Shown one piece after another: positions 1-8,105 of a DNA stretch of 23,373 nucleotides. The stretch is taken from contig DHNW01000011.1 of NCBI GenBank assembly GCA_002407675.1, forward strand, positions 1 to 23,373, read 5' to 3'. How positions within the stretch are numbered: the first letter of the stretch is position 1; the number at the start of each line of letters is the position of its first letter. The stretch comes from Ruminococcaceae bacterium UBA5406 (lineage in GTDB: Bacteria > Bacillota > Clostridia > Oscillospirales > Acutalibacteraceae). The notes under the pieces are model-generated. The model had not been told where the DNA came from, made no database searches, and was given only the letters and a program-made list of their open reading frames with translations. The translations under genes and the position numbers were made by a program.

Positions 1-256
1 TTTTCATCGAATATGCTCTGTCTTTTTACTCTTTTTTCAAAGCTCTATTCTCTGCACCCCAACATTTATTATAGAGCCCTTTTTTCTCTCAGTTTCACTC
101 ATAAAATGCGGGGGTTTTGCAGCGATAACGCCCGGAATATAGCTGCCGTCATATCACAGGATCTCCATAATGTCAATTTCTTATGGGCTGCCGATTCTCA
201 CGGAGGAATGTACTAATCTCAGCGTTTTGAACGGCTTATCCCGCATGGGGAAAACC

Positions 257-285
257 AAAAAAATACCGCCCTGTGAAGGGCGGTA
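257..285 (-). terminator. Rho-independent terminator, minus strand
   Basis: On the minus strand an 8-bp perfect stem (TACCGCCC / GGGCGGTA, hexanucleotide loop) is followed by a run of seven T. The plus strand has A rather than T after the stem, so it works leftward only. It may be a back-up terminator for the 593-1117 gene, or a leftover of a lost gene. Confidence 0.7.
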
Positions 286-305
286 AAAAAGAAGGAGAGA
301 AAGTT

Positions 306-323
306 ATGAAAAAGTATATTTAA
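306..323 (+). other. Five-codon ORF MKKYI behind a strong SD
   Basis: AAGGAG at 292-297 lies 8 nt before an ATG that opens only MKKYI followed by TAA. A small hairpin TCCTC-tttc-GAGGA (326-339) comes directly after. This could be a leader peptide, the head of a decayed small-peptide gene, or chance. I see no plus-strand promoter and no downstream gene it would control. Confidence 0.25.
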
Positions 324-526
324 AATCCTCTTTCGAGGAACTTGTAATTTGTCTGCGGGTCTGTAGTCCGGTATTCCGTCCACACGGCAGACCCATGCAG
401 TTTTATACTTGGTGTGTTTCTGTTTGGAATGTCTTAAGTATAAGCAAATATTGTGTACGGGCTGTGAATCGAATTTTAAAAAATTGCACAATTCTTGTTA
501 AGAATCTGAAAACAAAAAGCAGAAAT

Positions 527-571
527 AAAAAATCCGCCCCGAATACCTTGCAGGATTCGAAACGGATTTTG
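527..571 (-). terminator. Terminator of the 593-1117 gene
   Basis: About 20 nt past the minus-strand stop at 593, the minus strand reads AAAATCCG, CGAAT, loop, ATTCG, CGGATTTTTT. This is an interrupted stem followed by a T-rich run, a normal intrinsic terminator for the coiled-coil gene. Confidence 0.7.
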
Positions 572-592
572 AAAGTGCCGTACAGTCTGAGC

Positions 593-1117
593 CTAAACCA
601 GCATATTCAAGGCTCCCGGCTGCTGGTCTTCTGATTCGGAAGAATCGCTCTCTGATTTCTCTTTTACCTCCTGCTCAGCCTGCCGCTGTTCCGCAGAAGT
701 TTCGGCTTTGGATATCTGCGCCTTTGCGGTTTTGGCAATTGCCGAGTGAACGGATTCACCGGAGTTCCGCAGCGCAACCATTGTGGCGTCGGTCTTGTAT
801 TGCAGCGTGGAAACGCCAATCCGTTTTGGGCCGGACTTTCCGGTTTCGTCGGCATGCTTCTGCTCCTTTTGCAGCTGGCTGATTTGCTGATCAACTTTAG
901 AAATCAGGTTGTCGAATTCATTCAGTTTCATGCGGATGCTCGTTCCGCCGCATCCGGAGGAATGAGCCTTAATGCGGTAATCGTCTTCCATATTCTGAAT
1001 GGATTGTTTCAGCCTTTGGAGTTCCGATATGCGGGCTTTTTGACTATTGCCAGTGTCAAGGCCCGCATCTCCCGATTTGCTGGCTGCCGCAGCCAGCGCA
1101 ATCGCATCAATTCCCAT
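593..1117 (-). CDS. Hypothetical coiled-coil protein (174 aa)
   Basis: I do not recognise this protein with confidence. It has no signal peptide or membrane segment. Residues about 25-90 are a charged, Gln- and Lys-rich helical stretch with coiled-coil character (ISELQRLKQSIQNMEDD and later ISKVDQQISQLQKEQK), broken by a short SGCGGTS segment. The C-terminal third is low complexity, rich in Glu, Ser, Gln and Ala. The overall look is like FlxA-type small coiled-coil proteins, but that is a guess. The ATG at 1117 follows GGCGGGAA by a short gap. A terminator lies directly downstream (527-571) and the glycosyltransferase gene upstream ends at its own terminator (1217-1243), so it is probably a single-gene unit. 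Confidence 0.7.
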   Translation of the reverse strand: MGIDAIALAAAASKSGDAGLDTGNSQKARISELQRLKQSIQNMEDDYRIKAHSSGCGGTSIRMKLNEFDNLISKVDQQISQLQKEQKHADETGKSGPKRIGVSTLQYKTDATMVALRNSGESVHSAIAKTAKAQISKAETSAEQRQAEQEVKEKSESDSSESEDQQPGALNMLV

Positions 1118-1216
1118 GTTCTGTTCCCGCCTTGCATTAAGATATGTGATATTCTCTATATTTTATTTATCGAACGAAATTTCAATAAATTTAGAAAAAT
1201 AGAAAATTTTTGCTGT

Positions 1217-1243
1217 TAAAAGACTCTCAGCGGGAGTTTTTCA
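1217..1243 (-). terminator. Terminator of the yfhO-glycosyltransferase operon
   Basis: AAAGACTC (1219-1226) pairs with GAGTTTTT (1234-1241) around a 7-nt loop. On the minus strand the stem is followed by T-rich sequence. It lies about 30 nt past the glycosyltransferase stop at 1273. The plus strand also ends in T, so it could work both ways. Confidence 0.6.
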
Positions 1244-1272
1244 GCTTTGCGCAATGGCAGCCAGGGAATATA

Positions 1273-2259
1273 TTATTCGGGTGATTCTCCGTTTTTTTTA
1301 CCGGAAGCCTGCGCGGAGCCGGATTTACGGAATTCCTCGATCTTGTAGCGTGGGCGTGCTTTTGTTTCCCCGTAGATTTTTCCAATGTAAGTGCCCGCGA
1401 CACCAAGGCAAGAAAGGATCAGCCCGCCGAGAAGCCACAGTGACCACACGGCGGGAACCCACGCGGCGGTTGTTCCTACTGCATGGGAAATCAGCGTCCA
1501 GATGAAGCCGATCAGGCTCACCAGCAATACCGCAGCTCCAAGGATGAAGATCAATTTCAGCGGTTTGACGCTGAATGAGGTGATGCCGTCTACGGCGAAC
1601 GCCAGCATCTTTTTCAGCGGGTATTTCGATTCCCCGGCGAACCGTTCATGGCGGTCATAATAAACAAAATCGCTCCGGAACCCAATCAGCGGGACAAGCC
1701 CCCGCAGAAAAAGATTGACTTCGCGGTATTCGCTGAGGGCGTCCAGCGCACGGCGGCTCATCAGGCGGTAGTCCGCGTGGTTGTAAACGATATCCACGCC
1801 CAGCGCAGAGAGAAACCGGTAAAATCCCTGTGCTGTAAAACGTTTAAAAAACGTGTCAGTGTCGCGCCGGTTGCGTACGCCGTATACGACATCACAGCCC
1901 TCCCGGTATTTTTGCACGAACTGAGGGAGAACTTCCACGTCGTCCTGCAAATCGGCGTCGAGGCTAATGGCGCAGTCCGCAAGCCGGCGCGCCGTCATCA
2001 GCCCCGCAAGCAGGGCGTTTTGGTGGCCGCGGTTGTGCGCCAGTTTAATGCCGCTGACAAGACTGTTTTCTTCACAATACTGCGAAATCAGTTTCCACGT
2101 GCCGTCCCGGCTGCCGTCGTCGACAAACAGGATCCGGCTGCTGCTGTCTGCAAGGCCGCCGCTGATCATAGCGTCCAGTTTTTCCGTCAGGCGCTTTTCC
2201 GTTTCCGGCAGAACTTTTTCTTCGTTGTAGCATGGGACAACCAGATATACCACAGTCAT
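1273..2259 (-). CDS. Polyprenyl-phosphate glycosyltransferase, GT2 family (CsbB/GtrB-like)
   Basis: This is a 328-aa family 2 glycosyltransferase of the DPM1/GtrB/CsbB type, which moves a sugar from a nucleotide donor to undecaprenyl phosphate on the cytoplasmic face. Visible motifs are VPCYNEE near residue 8, VDDGS at 46-50, NRGHQNALLAG at 76-86 and the metal-binding DADLQDD at 101-107. Two hydrophobic segments near residues 233-256 and 268-292 are the usual C-terminal pair of membrane helices, followed by a basic tail. The ATG at 2259 is preceded by AGGAGG inside the end of yfhO, and only 1 nt separates the two genes, so translation is coupled. In B. subtilis the csbB-yfhO pair adds GlcNAc to lipoteichoic acid. 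By analogy this enzyme makes the lipid-linked sugar; which sugar is not visible. Confidence 0.9.
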   Translation of the reverse strand: MTVVYLVVPCYNEEKVLPETEKRLTEKLDAMISGGLADSSSRILFVDDGSRDGTWKLISQYCEENSLVSGIKLAHNRGHQNALLAGLMTARRLADCAISLDADLQDDVEVLPQFVQKYREGCDVVYGVRNRRDTDTFFKRFTAQGFYRFLSALGVDIVYNHADYRLMSRRALDALSEYREVNLFLRGLVPLIGFRSDFVYYDRHERFAGESKYPLKKMLAFAVDGITSFSVKPLKLIFILGAAVLLVSLIGFIWTLISHAVGTTAAWVPAVWSLWLLGGLILSCLGVAGTYIGKIYGETKARPRYKIEEFRKSGSAQASGKKNGESPE

Positions 2260-2260
2260 A

Positions 2261-4681
2261 TTAAAAATCCTCCTGATCCGATGGATCCGCCTGCTCCGGA
2301 ATTTCCGGAGATTTCACGCGGTAAATTTTCCGTTTCTTTTTTGCGGGGGAGCGTGTATACAGCAGATAAAGGCCCAGCAGTGCAAACCCTCCGAGAGTGA
2401 CCCAGAATCCGAGCCGTACGCCGGGAGTCTGGTAAGTAAACCGGATAGACGCGGTTCCTTTCGGGACGCGGACCGCCATAAAGCCGACATTGACCTGGCA
2501 AATTTCCGCTTTTTTCCCGTTAACAGTGGCGCTCCAGCCGTTTTCGAACGGTACGCTGAAAAATACAAGGCGTTCGGAATTTGATATGGCTGTAGCGGAA
2601 AAACCGCCGTTGTCGTGAGAGAACGAAGTGCAGGATGTTGCCCGCCGGGCGGCGCAGTCCCGTAAATAAGCTTCCTTGTTATAGGTCTGTGCGTTGAGAT
2701 TCAGGTGTTTCAGGTTTCCTTTTTCTTTGGCCGCGTCTGCGTCTTCCAGCACAATTGCTTTCAGCAGAAGCAGGTGGCGTTCATTTTCTGAAGTGCTGTT
2801 GTATTCCGAACGGGTAATGTAAGCGCTGTAGCTGAATCCCATGGGAATATAATAGTCATTCTGGTAAATGGTGCACCCGTTCTGCGTATCATAATAGCTC
2901 CATCCGGGCATGGCGGTTTCACCGCCGTCGTTAAAATTTTTGCCGCCGGAAGGATCAAACAGCCACCGGCAGCTGGTTAGGCCGCGCAGTCCGTAGACCG
3001 TGGTGTCCGGGCGGGAACCGACGTCCCGCTGCACGCCGATAGAGGGATAGAATTCCATGATGGAGCCGGGCACAATGCTGTGGAATGCCTGGATAGTTGG
3101 GATCTGCCAGAACATAGCCTGGTTATCCATGCCGTCGTACACGTCGCAGCGGCAGTTCTTTGTATCCGGCAGATGGATATCCTTTCCGCCGTTGAGCGCA
3201 TACGGAATAATCCACTGGTGTGTGTCGTCGCTCTGCGTTTTGCCCAGCGCTATAAAATAGGAAGCATAGATGGCGGTGATCAGGCAAATGCCCACCGTGC
3301 AGTTTTTCAGAAACTTTTTGCGGTCACGGCGGTAATACTGGAAGATAATGACCAGAAGGGCAAGGCTGAGGAGCGCAATGGCCACATACGCCCAGAAGCG
3401 CGTCGGATAATCTTCCAGCCCGTATACGGTGCTTTTCCCGCTGCTGCTGTCTACAGTTTTCGGCATAAGGCCGATGGGCAGCGCGATGGCAAGCGTGATG
3501 CCGAGGGTCCAGTGAATGGCACTGCGCCAGTCGGCACCCGGCACCTGGAGGGCCGAAACAGTTGCCAGCGCCATCATCAGTGTCAGCATATAATACCAGC
3601 GCGCGTAATAAGCCATGTTGAACAGCTGAAACGCGGCGTTCAGAATGGGGACCATGGCCATAAAGAACAGGATGCAGAGAAACGTCTTCAGCCACTGCCT
3701 CTTTCGGCTCTGCAAATACGCAATGACCCCGCTCATGCTGAACAGCGGCAGCCACGCACCCAGCGAGGCCCATTTTGCTTCGGAGTTCGGCGTAAAGTTC
3801 GGCCGCGCCGGAATATCCGGCGGGAAGAAAAAGCATTCCAGAATGTGCAGATACCGCTGGTTATAGTCATACAGCAGCGCCGACCATCCATTCGGCGGAT
3901 CATTGACACGCGGATTTTGGATCACTGCCAGCACCGTTGGGATCAGCAGGATGCAGGAACACAGCACGCCGATGACCGCTTCACAGAAAAGCAGCAGAAA
4001 ATCCCGCACGCTGATTGACCAGCTTCCGGAGAGCATCCGGACCGACCAGTAAAGGATGAGAAAGACGACCTGACCGGCGAAAAAGTAATAATTAATCGTG
4101 CAGCACAAAAACACCGTCAAGGCAAATACGCCTCTGCGGCGGTGAACCATATATTCGTCCATGGCCCACAGCATCAGCGGGAAAAAGACGATTGCCTCGT
4201 GAAAATGGTTGAAAAAAATATTGTAAACCGAAAATCCTGAGAACGCATACAAAAGCGCCCCCACAATGGCATAATCCGGGTGGCGTACATACCGGCGCAG
4301 ATAGATAAACGATGTCAGCGTGGCGCAGCCGAATTTCAGGATCAGCAAAGGACCCATCAGGTGCGGTACCATCCAGCTCGGAAACGGGATGGTCAGCCAG
4401 AAAAACGGGCTGCCCAGCAGATAAAACGAATACGAACCGATAAAATTCGCTCCGAGGTCGGTTGACCAGCTCCATCCCCAGTTGCCGCTGCGCACGGCGT
4501 CGTGGCACATCTGGTAGAAAGGGACCTGCTGAACATTATAATCCCCGTAAAATAAAAAATATCCTTTGTCAAATAAAATAAAAGGAACGAAAAACAGAAG
4601 TGAAAGGCCAATCCCGTACAGAAAGGCCTTCCGGCAGTATCGGCCGCCCCCGTTGTCCCGCAGGCCGAAATTCTGTGCCAC
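2261..4681 (-). CDS. yfhO: YfhO-family membrane glycosyltransferase (GT-C fold)
   Basis: A large polytopic membrane protein of about 806 aa with many hydrophobic helices and an extracytoplasmic C-terminal part before a final helix and a basic tail. The first external loop holds GDYNVQQVPFY followed by a Trp-rich stretch ending in GANFIG, which resembles the catalytic Asp loop of GT-C enzymes and the start of YfhO proteins. YfhO of B. subtilis transfers a sugar from an undecaprenyl carrier to lipoteichoic acid, and the following GT2 gene supplies that carrier. Start: an ATG at 4699 is in frame, but the bases right after it (4690-4697) are a G-rich SD, 8 nt before a GTG at 4681. I therefore prefer GTG at 4681. 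The protein would then begin VAQNFGLRDN. A strong minus-strand promoter lies at 4723-4750. No GtcA-type flippase gene is nearby. Confidence 0.88.
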   Translation of the reverse strand: MAQNFGLRDNGGGRYCRKAFLYGIGLSLLFFVPFILFDKGYFLFYGDYNVQQVPFYQMCHDAVRSGNWGWSWSTDLGANFIGSYSFYLLGSPFFWLTIPFPSWMVPHLMGPLLILKFGCATLTSFIYLRRYVRHPDYAIVGALLYAFSGFSVYNIFFNHFHEAIVFFPLMLWAMDEYMVHRRRGVFALTVFLCCTINYYFFAGQVVFLILYWSVRMLSGSWSISVRDFLLLFCEAVIGVLCSCILLIPTVLAVIQNPRVNDPPNGWSALLYDYNQRYLHILECFFFPPDIPARPNFTPNSEAKWASLGAWLPLFSMSGVIAYLQSRKRQWLKTFLCILFFMAMVPILNAAFQLFNMAYYARWYYMLTLMMALATVSALQVPGADWRSAIHWTLGITLAIALPIGLMPKTVDSSSGKSTVYGLEDYPTRFWAYVAIALLSLALLVIIFQYYRRDRKKFLKNCTVGICLITAIYASYFIALGKTQSDDTHQWIIPYALNGGKDIHLPDTKNCRCDVYDGMDNQAMFWQIPTIQAFHSIVPGSIMEFYPSIGVQRDVGSRPDTTVYGLRGLTSCRWLFDPSGGKNFNDGGETAMPGWSYYDTQNGCTIYQNDYYIPMGFSYSAYITRSEYNSTSENERHLLLLKAIVLEDADAAKEKGNLKHLNLNAQTYNKEAYLRDCAARRATSCTSFSHDNGGFSATAISNSERLVFFSVPFENGWSATVNGKKAEICQVNVGFMAVRVPKGTASIRFTYQTPGVRLGFWVTLGGFALLGLYLLYTRSPAKKKRKIYRVKSPEIPEQADPSDQEDF

Positions 4682-4722
4682 TGTGCCGACTCCCCCCATC
4701 CGGTAATTTAAACTTAATTTTT

Positions 4723-4750
4723 ATTATAGCATACGGATTTGTCCAAACAA
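4723..4750 (-). promoter_or_regulatory. Promoter of yfhO operon
   Basis: On the minus strand, a perfect TATAAT (4723-4728) carries an extended -10 TG (TGCTATAAT). A weak -35 TTGTTT (4745-4750) lies 16 nt upstream. It is back to back with the yfbR promoter. Confidence 0.65.
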
Positions 4751-4782
4751 GAGATAAATTATGAGAAATCAATGACTTTTTC

Positions 4783-4810
4783 TTGCATTTGAAAGAAAAT
4801 CCGGTATGAT
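4783..4810 (+). promoter_or_regulatory. Promoter of yfbR
   Basis: TTGCAT (4783-4788), a 16-nt spacer and TATGAT (4805-4810). The start site would fall about 15 nt before the ATG, leaving a leader only just long enough for the SD. Confidence 0.5.
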
Positions 4811-4831
4811 GGAACCGAAAGGGTGAAAAAC

Positions 4832-5431
4832 ATGTATCATTTTTTTGCCGTGCTTTCCCGAATGAAGGATATCAGCCGCTGGGGGCTGATGCGCAACACG
4901 CGCCGCGAAAACCTCTGCGAACACAGCTTTGAAACGGCGGTAATCGCCCACGCGCTTGCCGTCCTGAGAAATACCCGGTTCGGCGGGCACGCGGACGCTT
5001 CACGTGCAGCAGTGCTGGCGCTGTTCCACGACGCAACCGAAATTGTAACCGGGGATATGCCAACGCCCGTCAAATATTTCAGCCCTGAGATCCGTTCTGC
5101 TTACCGTGAAGTGGAATCCGCCGCGCGGATAAGGCTTTTAAATCTTCTCCCGGAGGATCTGCAGGACGAGTACCGCCCGCTCCTGGGCGAACCTCTGGAG
5201 TCCGACCGGGATCTGCTGCCGCTGGTGAAGGCGGCGGACAAAATTTCCGCCGTAATTAAATGCGTAGAGGAAAAGCGCATGGGCAACAGCGAGTTTTCCT
5301 GCGCAGAAACAGCACTGCGGAAAACGGTCGCGGATATGCACCTGCCGGAAGCCGACTGCTTTATGGAAGAGTTTCTGCCGTCCTACAGCCTGACGCTGGA
5401 CGAGCAGGGTGCGGCGCAGCCGAATACCTAA
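4832..5431 (+). CDS. yfbR: 5'-deoxynucleotidase, YfbR family (HD domain)
   Basis: An HD-superfamily phosphohydrolase of 199 aa, the length of E. coli YfbR, which dephosphorylates deoxyribonucleoside 5'-monophosphates in the cytoplasm. Key residues are in the family order: R16-W17, the metal ligand H31 in EHS, H66-D67 with E70 in HDATE, TGD at 73-75 followed by MPTPVKYF, and the distal metal ligand D136 in AADK. The pattern agrees with YfbR with a two-residue offset. Start: a GTG at 4823 is in frame, but it is part of the SD (AAAGGGTG, 4818-4825), so the ATG at 4832, 6 nt later, is the better start. It is read divergently from yfhO and is probably monocistronic, since a separate promoter precedes the next gene. 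Confidence 0.92.
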   Translation: MYHFFAVLSRMKDISRWGLMRNTRRENLCEHSFETAVIAHALAVLRNTRFGGHADASRAAVLALFHDATEIVTGDMPTPVKYFSPEIRSAYREVESAARIRLLNLLPEDLQDEYRPLLGEPLESDRDLLPLVKAADKISAVIKCVEEKRMGNSEFSCAETALRKTVADMHLPEADCFMEEFLPSYSLTLDEQGAAQPNT

Positions 5432-5526
5432 AGCGCGCGGAACGAAATGCTGTTTTTCTTTGCATAGGCTTCGGCTGCCGTTCCGGCATATCCGCTGATG
5501 GCAGGCAATGTGCGGCAGGAATTCCG

Positions 5527-5555
5527 TTTACTTTTTGATAAAATCGGTATATAAT
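5527..5555 (+). promoter_or_regulatory. Promoter of LCP gene
   Basis: TTTACT (5527-5532), a 17-nt spacer and TATAAT (5550-5555), about 95 nt before the LCP start codon. The leader between them shows no recognised element. Confidence 0.55.
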
Positions 5556-5649
5556 AAACAGAACAAAAAATAGGATTTAAAATCTAAAATGCTGGCATTT
5601 TTCCGCCGGGCTTTCTTTGGCGGAAACGATTAAGCTGAGGGTTGATGTT

Positions 5650-6696
5650 ATGAAAAATCGAAAACTGATTTTGCTGCGAAATCTTGCTATCCTAATAGTG
5701 AGCCTGCTTTTCTTAACGGCAGGTGCGGGCTGCATTTATGCGGATCAGCTGCTGAACAAAATCAACTATGCCCAGCCCGGGTCGGCAGCCGGGGCAGACT
5801 CCGGTTCTGCGGGCATCTATGACCCCGGCGATACAGAGCCGGACAGTACAGCGGCTGGGCTGGTAGGCGGCCTGTACCACGACGACGCAATTAAAAACAT
5901 CCTTCTGCTTGGCTCCGACGATTACCAGAAAAATGATACCGGGCGCAGCGACAGCATGATGCTTGTTTCGATCGACACACGGCACAAGAAGCTGAAAGTC
6001 ACCTCGTTCATGCGCGATATGTACGTTGCCATCCCGGGTATCGGCAGCGACAAACTGAATGCCGCTTACAGCCGCGGCGGGGGAAGAGCCAAAGGAGCCC
6101 AGAAGGTGGTTTCCACCATTGAAGCAAACTTTGGCATTGATATCGACCGGTTTGTTATTGTCGATTTCAGCGCGTTCCCGAAAATCATTAATCGGCTCGG
6201 CGGCGTCACCATAACATTGACTTCCGGCGAAGCAAAGCTGATCAATCGTTATTCGGAGTCCAAAAAGAAAAACCTGACGGCGGGAACCTTTACTCTGGAT
6301 GGTTATCAGGCGCGGTATTACTCGCGCATCCGCGCAATCGGCGACGACTTTGAACGCACTCAGCGCCAGCGGAAGGTCTTTTCCAGCCTGGTAGATAAGC
6401 TGAAAAGTTCCAGTCTCTTTCAAATCAACAGTATCCTTTCCGACACGCTGAACCTCGTGACGACCAATATGACGAAAAATGAGATTGTGTCCCTTGCATC
6501 CCATTCGCTGACGTATCTGAATTATCCGGTGAGCCAGCACCGCGTACCAGCCGACGGGGAATATAAAACAGGAAATGTATATATCGGAAAAAGTACGCGC
6601 CCGTCGGATGTTTTGATTGTGAATCTGGATAAATGCAAAGAAAGCCTGACGAAGTTCCTGTATGAAAACAATATTCCGGAAAAAACGTACGGCTGA
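5650..6696 (+). CDS. LytR-CpsA-Psr (LCP) family wall-polymer ligase
   Basis: An LCP protein of 348 aa. The family transfers undecaprenyl-pyrophosphate-linked polymers such as teichoic acid or capsule to peptidoglycan on the outer face of the membrane. An N-terminal membrane anchor covers about residues 7-30. A Gly/Ser/Asp-rich linker follows, then the LCP domain from about residue 80. Conserved features are NILLLGSDD (83-91), the phosphate-binding GRSDSMM (98-104), FMRDMYV (120-126) and the DKLNAAY element (134-140). The ATG at 5650 has GAGGGT 7 nt upstream and gives a proper anchor. An upstream in-frame TTG at 5617 lacks an SD. It has its own promoter and a strong terminator right after. The substrate polymer cannot be told from the sequence. 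Confidence 0.92.
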   Translation: MKNRKLILLRNLAILIVSLLFLTAGAGCIYADQLLNKINYAQPGSAAGADSGSAGIYDPGDTEPDSTAAGLVGGLYHDDAIKNILLLGSDDYQKNDTGRSDSMMLVSIDTRHKKLKVTSFMRDMYVAIPGIGSDKLNAAYSRGGGRAKGAQKVVSTIEANFGIDIDRFVIVDFSAFPKIINRLGGVTITLTSGEAKLINRYSESKKKNLTAGTFTLDGYQARYYSRIRAIGDDFERTQRQRKVFSSLVDKLKSSSLFQINSILSDTLNLVTTNMTKNEIVSLASHSLTYLNYPVSQHRVPADGEYKTGNVYIGKSTRPSDVLIVNLDKCKESLTKFLYENNIPEKTYG

Positions 6697-6720
6697 AAAC
6701 AGCTGAAAGAACAACCCTAC

Positions 6721-6752
6721 AAACCGCGCGGCTGAACACCGCGCGGTTTTTA
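6721..6752 (+). terminator. Terminator after LCP gene
   Basis: An 11-bp perfect stem, AAACCGCGCGG (6721-6731) / CCGCGCGGTTT (6739-6749), with a 7-nt loop and a short T run. It ends 16 nt before the next ATG, so the decarboxylase gene must be read from a promoter not obvious here or by read-through. Confidence 0.85.
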
Positions 6753-6767
6753 AAAGGAGAAAAAACC

Positions 6768-8051
6768 ATGCCCACGCCCTTGTATTCGGCACTTGTGAAT
6801 CATAGAAATCTCCGCCGCGCGTCTTTTCATACTCCCGGCCATAAAAACAGTCCTGCCGCGCTCCCTTCAGACCTGTATTCGCTGGATTTTACCGAACTGC
6901 CGGATACCGGCAGCCTCTACGACGGCACCGGCCCGATCCCGGCGGCCGAAAAACTGGCGGCGGAGCTGTTCGGCACGGCGCGGACCTGCCTGTCAGCGGG
7001 GGGATGCACGCTGTGCATCCAGGCCATGCTGCGCCTTGCCGCGCCGCGCGGCGGAAACGTACTGTGTTCCCGCGTAATCCACCGGAGCGCGGTCAACGCG
7101 ATGGCACTTCTTGGCATTCAGCCGGTCTGGGCTATGCCGGGGGATGTTGTTTCCGCCGTTCGGAAGGCTGGCAGCATCTGCGCCGTCTATGTCACGAGCC
7201 CCAATTATTACGGGCAGCTTTTGGATATCCCCGCCATTGCCGCCGCATGCCGCGAAAAGGGTGTCCCGCTTCTGGTGGACTGCGCCCACGGCACACACCT
7301 GATGTTCACGGAGCCGAATCTGCATCCCCTGACGTTCGGCGCGGCCATGACGGCGGATTCTGCGCATAAAACGCTCGGAGTCCTGACCGGCGGCGCGTGG
7401 CTGAACATTGCCGACGCACGTTTTGCCCCGGACGCAAAAAGCGCCATGGCTCTGTTTGGTTCCACCAGCCCCGGTTTCCCCGTCCTCGCGTCGCTGGATC
7501 TTGCTCAAGAATGGCTTGGAACTCATCCGGGCGCATACGGCCCCCTCCAGCGGAAGGTTTCTGAAATCCGGAAGTCCGCGCTTTCGCGCGGGATCACGCT
7601 GCCCAAAGGTCCGTGCGATCCCACACGCATTACGCTGGACATGTCGCAGATTGGGCTGACGGGTACGCAGGCGGCGGAACGGTTCCGCGCGGCGGGAGTG
7701 GAGCCGGAATACGCCGACGGCGCGTATGCAGTGCTGATTGCCACACCGTTTAATACGGATGAAGATTTTGAGCGGCTCCGCCGCGCCGTTGCGGCTCTGC
7801 CGGCCGGCCGGCCTCTGCGGAGAAAAACGGGATTTCCGCCGCTGCCGCCGGCTGCGGCGGGGCTTCGTGAATCGCTTTTGGCAGAGACCGAAACGGTAGA
7901 ACTGTCCCAGGCTGCCGGGAGAGTGGCGGCGGAAGCCGCGTGCCCATGCCCGCCCGGCGTACCGGCTGTGATGCCCGGGGAAAGGATTACGCCTGAAACG
8001 GCAGAGTTTTTGTGCCGCTATGGCTTTTTAACAATAAAAGTGTTAAAATAA
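6768..8051 (+). CDS. Orn/Lys/Arg decarboxylase-like PLP enzyme (YaaO-like)
   Basis: A fold-type I PLP protein of 427 aa related to ornithine, lysine and arginine decarboxylases. The N-terminal FHTPGHKNS (20-28) and LPDTGSLYDGTGPIPAAE (44-61) are hallmarks of the family. H105 in VIHRSAVNA should stack on the cofactor, D171 and H174 in DCAHGTH bind the pyridine ring, and K201 in DSAHKTLG should form the Schiff base. It is shorter than the large inducible enzymes and matches the class that sits before tmk-yaaQ-holB in Firmicutes. The substrate is not certain; arginine or lysine are possible. AAAGGAG at 6752-6758 precedes the ATG. darA follows after 54 nt, probably in the same operon. Confidence 0.88.
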   Translation: MPTPLYSALVNHRNLRRASFHTPGHKNSPAALPSDLYSLDFTELPDTGSLYDGTGPIPAAEKLAAELFGTARTCLSAGGCTLCIQAMLRLAAPRGGNVLCSRVIHRSAVNAMALLGIQPVWAMPGDVVSAVRKAGSICAVYVTSPNYYGQLLDIPAIAAACREKGVPLLVDCAHGTHLMFTEPNLHPLTFGAAMTADSAHKTLGVLTGGAWLNIADARFAPDAKSAMALFGSTSPGFPVLASLDLAQEWLGTHPGAYGPLQRKVSEIRKSALSRGITLPKGPCDPTRITLDMSQIGLTGTQAAERFRAAGVEPEYADGAYAVLIATPFNTDEDFERLRRAVAALPAGRPLRRKTGFPPLPPAAAGLRESLLAETETVELSQAAGRVAAEAACPCPPGVPAVMPGERITPETAEFLCRYGFLTIKVLK

Positions 8052-8105
8052 AAATAGAAAGTCTGTAAAGTCCGGACCGGATGAAACACGGCGGGAGGGA
8101 TCCGA

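Larger units (their letters stand above)
1..592. other. Non-coding stretch without a convincing gene
   Basis: No reading frame in this stretch has both a credible start and protein-like composition. It holds two minus-strand intrinsic terminators (257-285 and 527-571), a five-codon plus-strand ORF with a good SD (306-323), and an inverted repeat GGGTCTG (357-363) / CAGACCC (388-394) of unknown role. The reading frames of 67 to 90 codons here lack an SD or run through the terminator hairpin, so I do not call them. Confidence 0.6.

Noticed and set aside
219..491. Minus-strand 90-codon frame in the left non-coding region
   Set aside because: The terminator hairpin at 257-285 lies inside its 3' end, and there is no SD.
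3080..4018. Plus-strand frame (312 codons) opposite yfhO
   Set aside because: Rich in His, Arg and Gln, as expected for antisense of a membrane protein; no SD or motif.
5713..6792. Long minus-strand frame (359 codons) opposite the LCP gene
   Set aside because: The plus strand encodes a full LCP domain with all motifs; the antisense frame has no SD, no family resemblance and runs through the LCP terminator hairpin.
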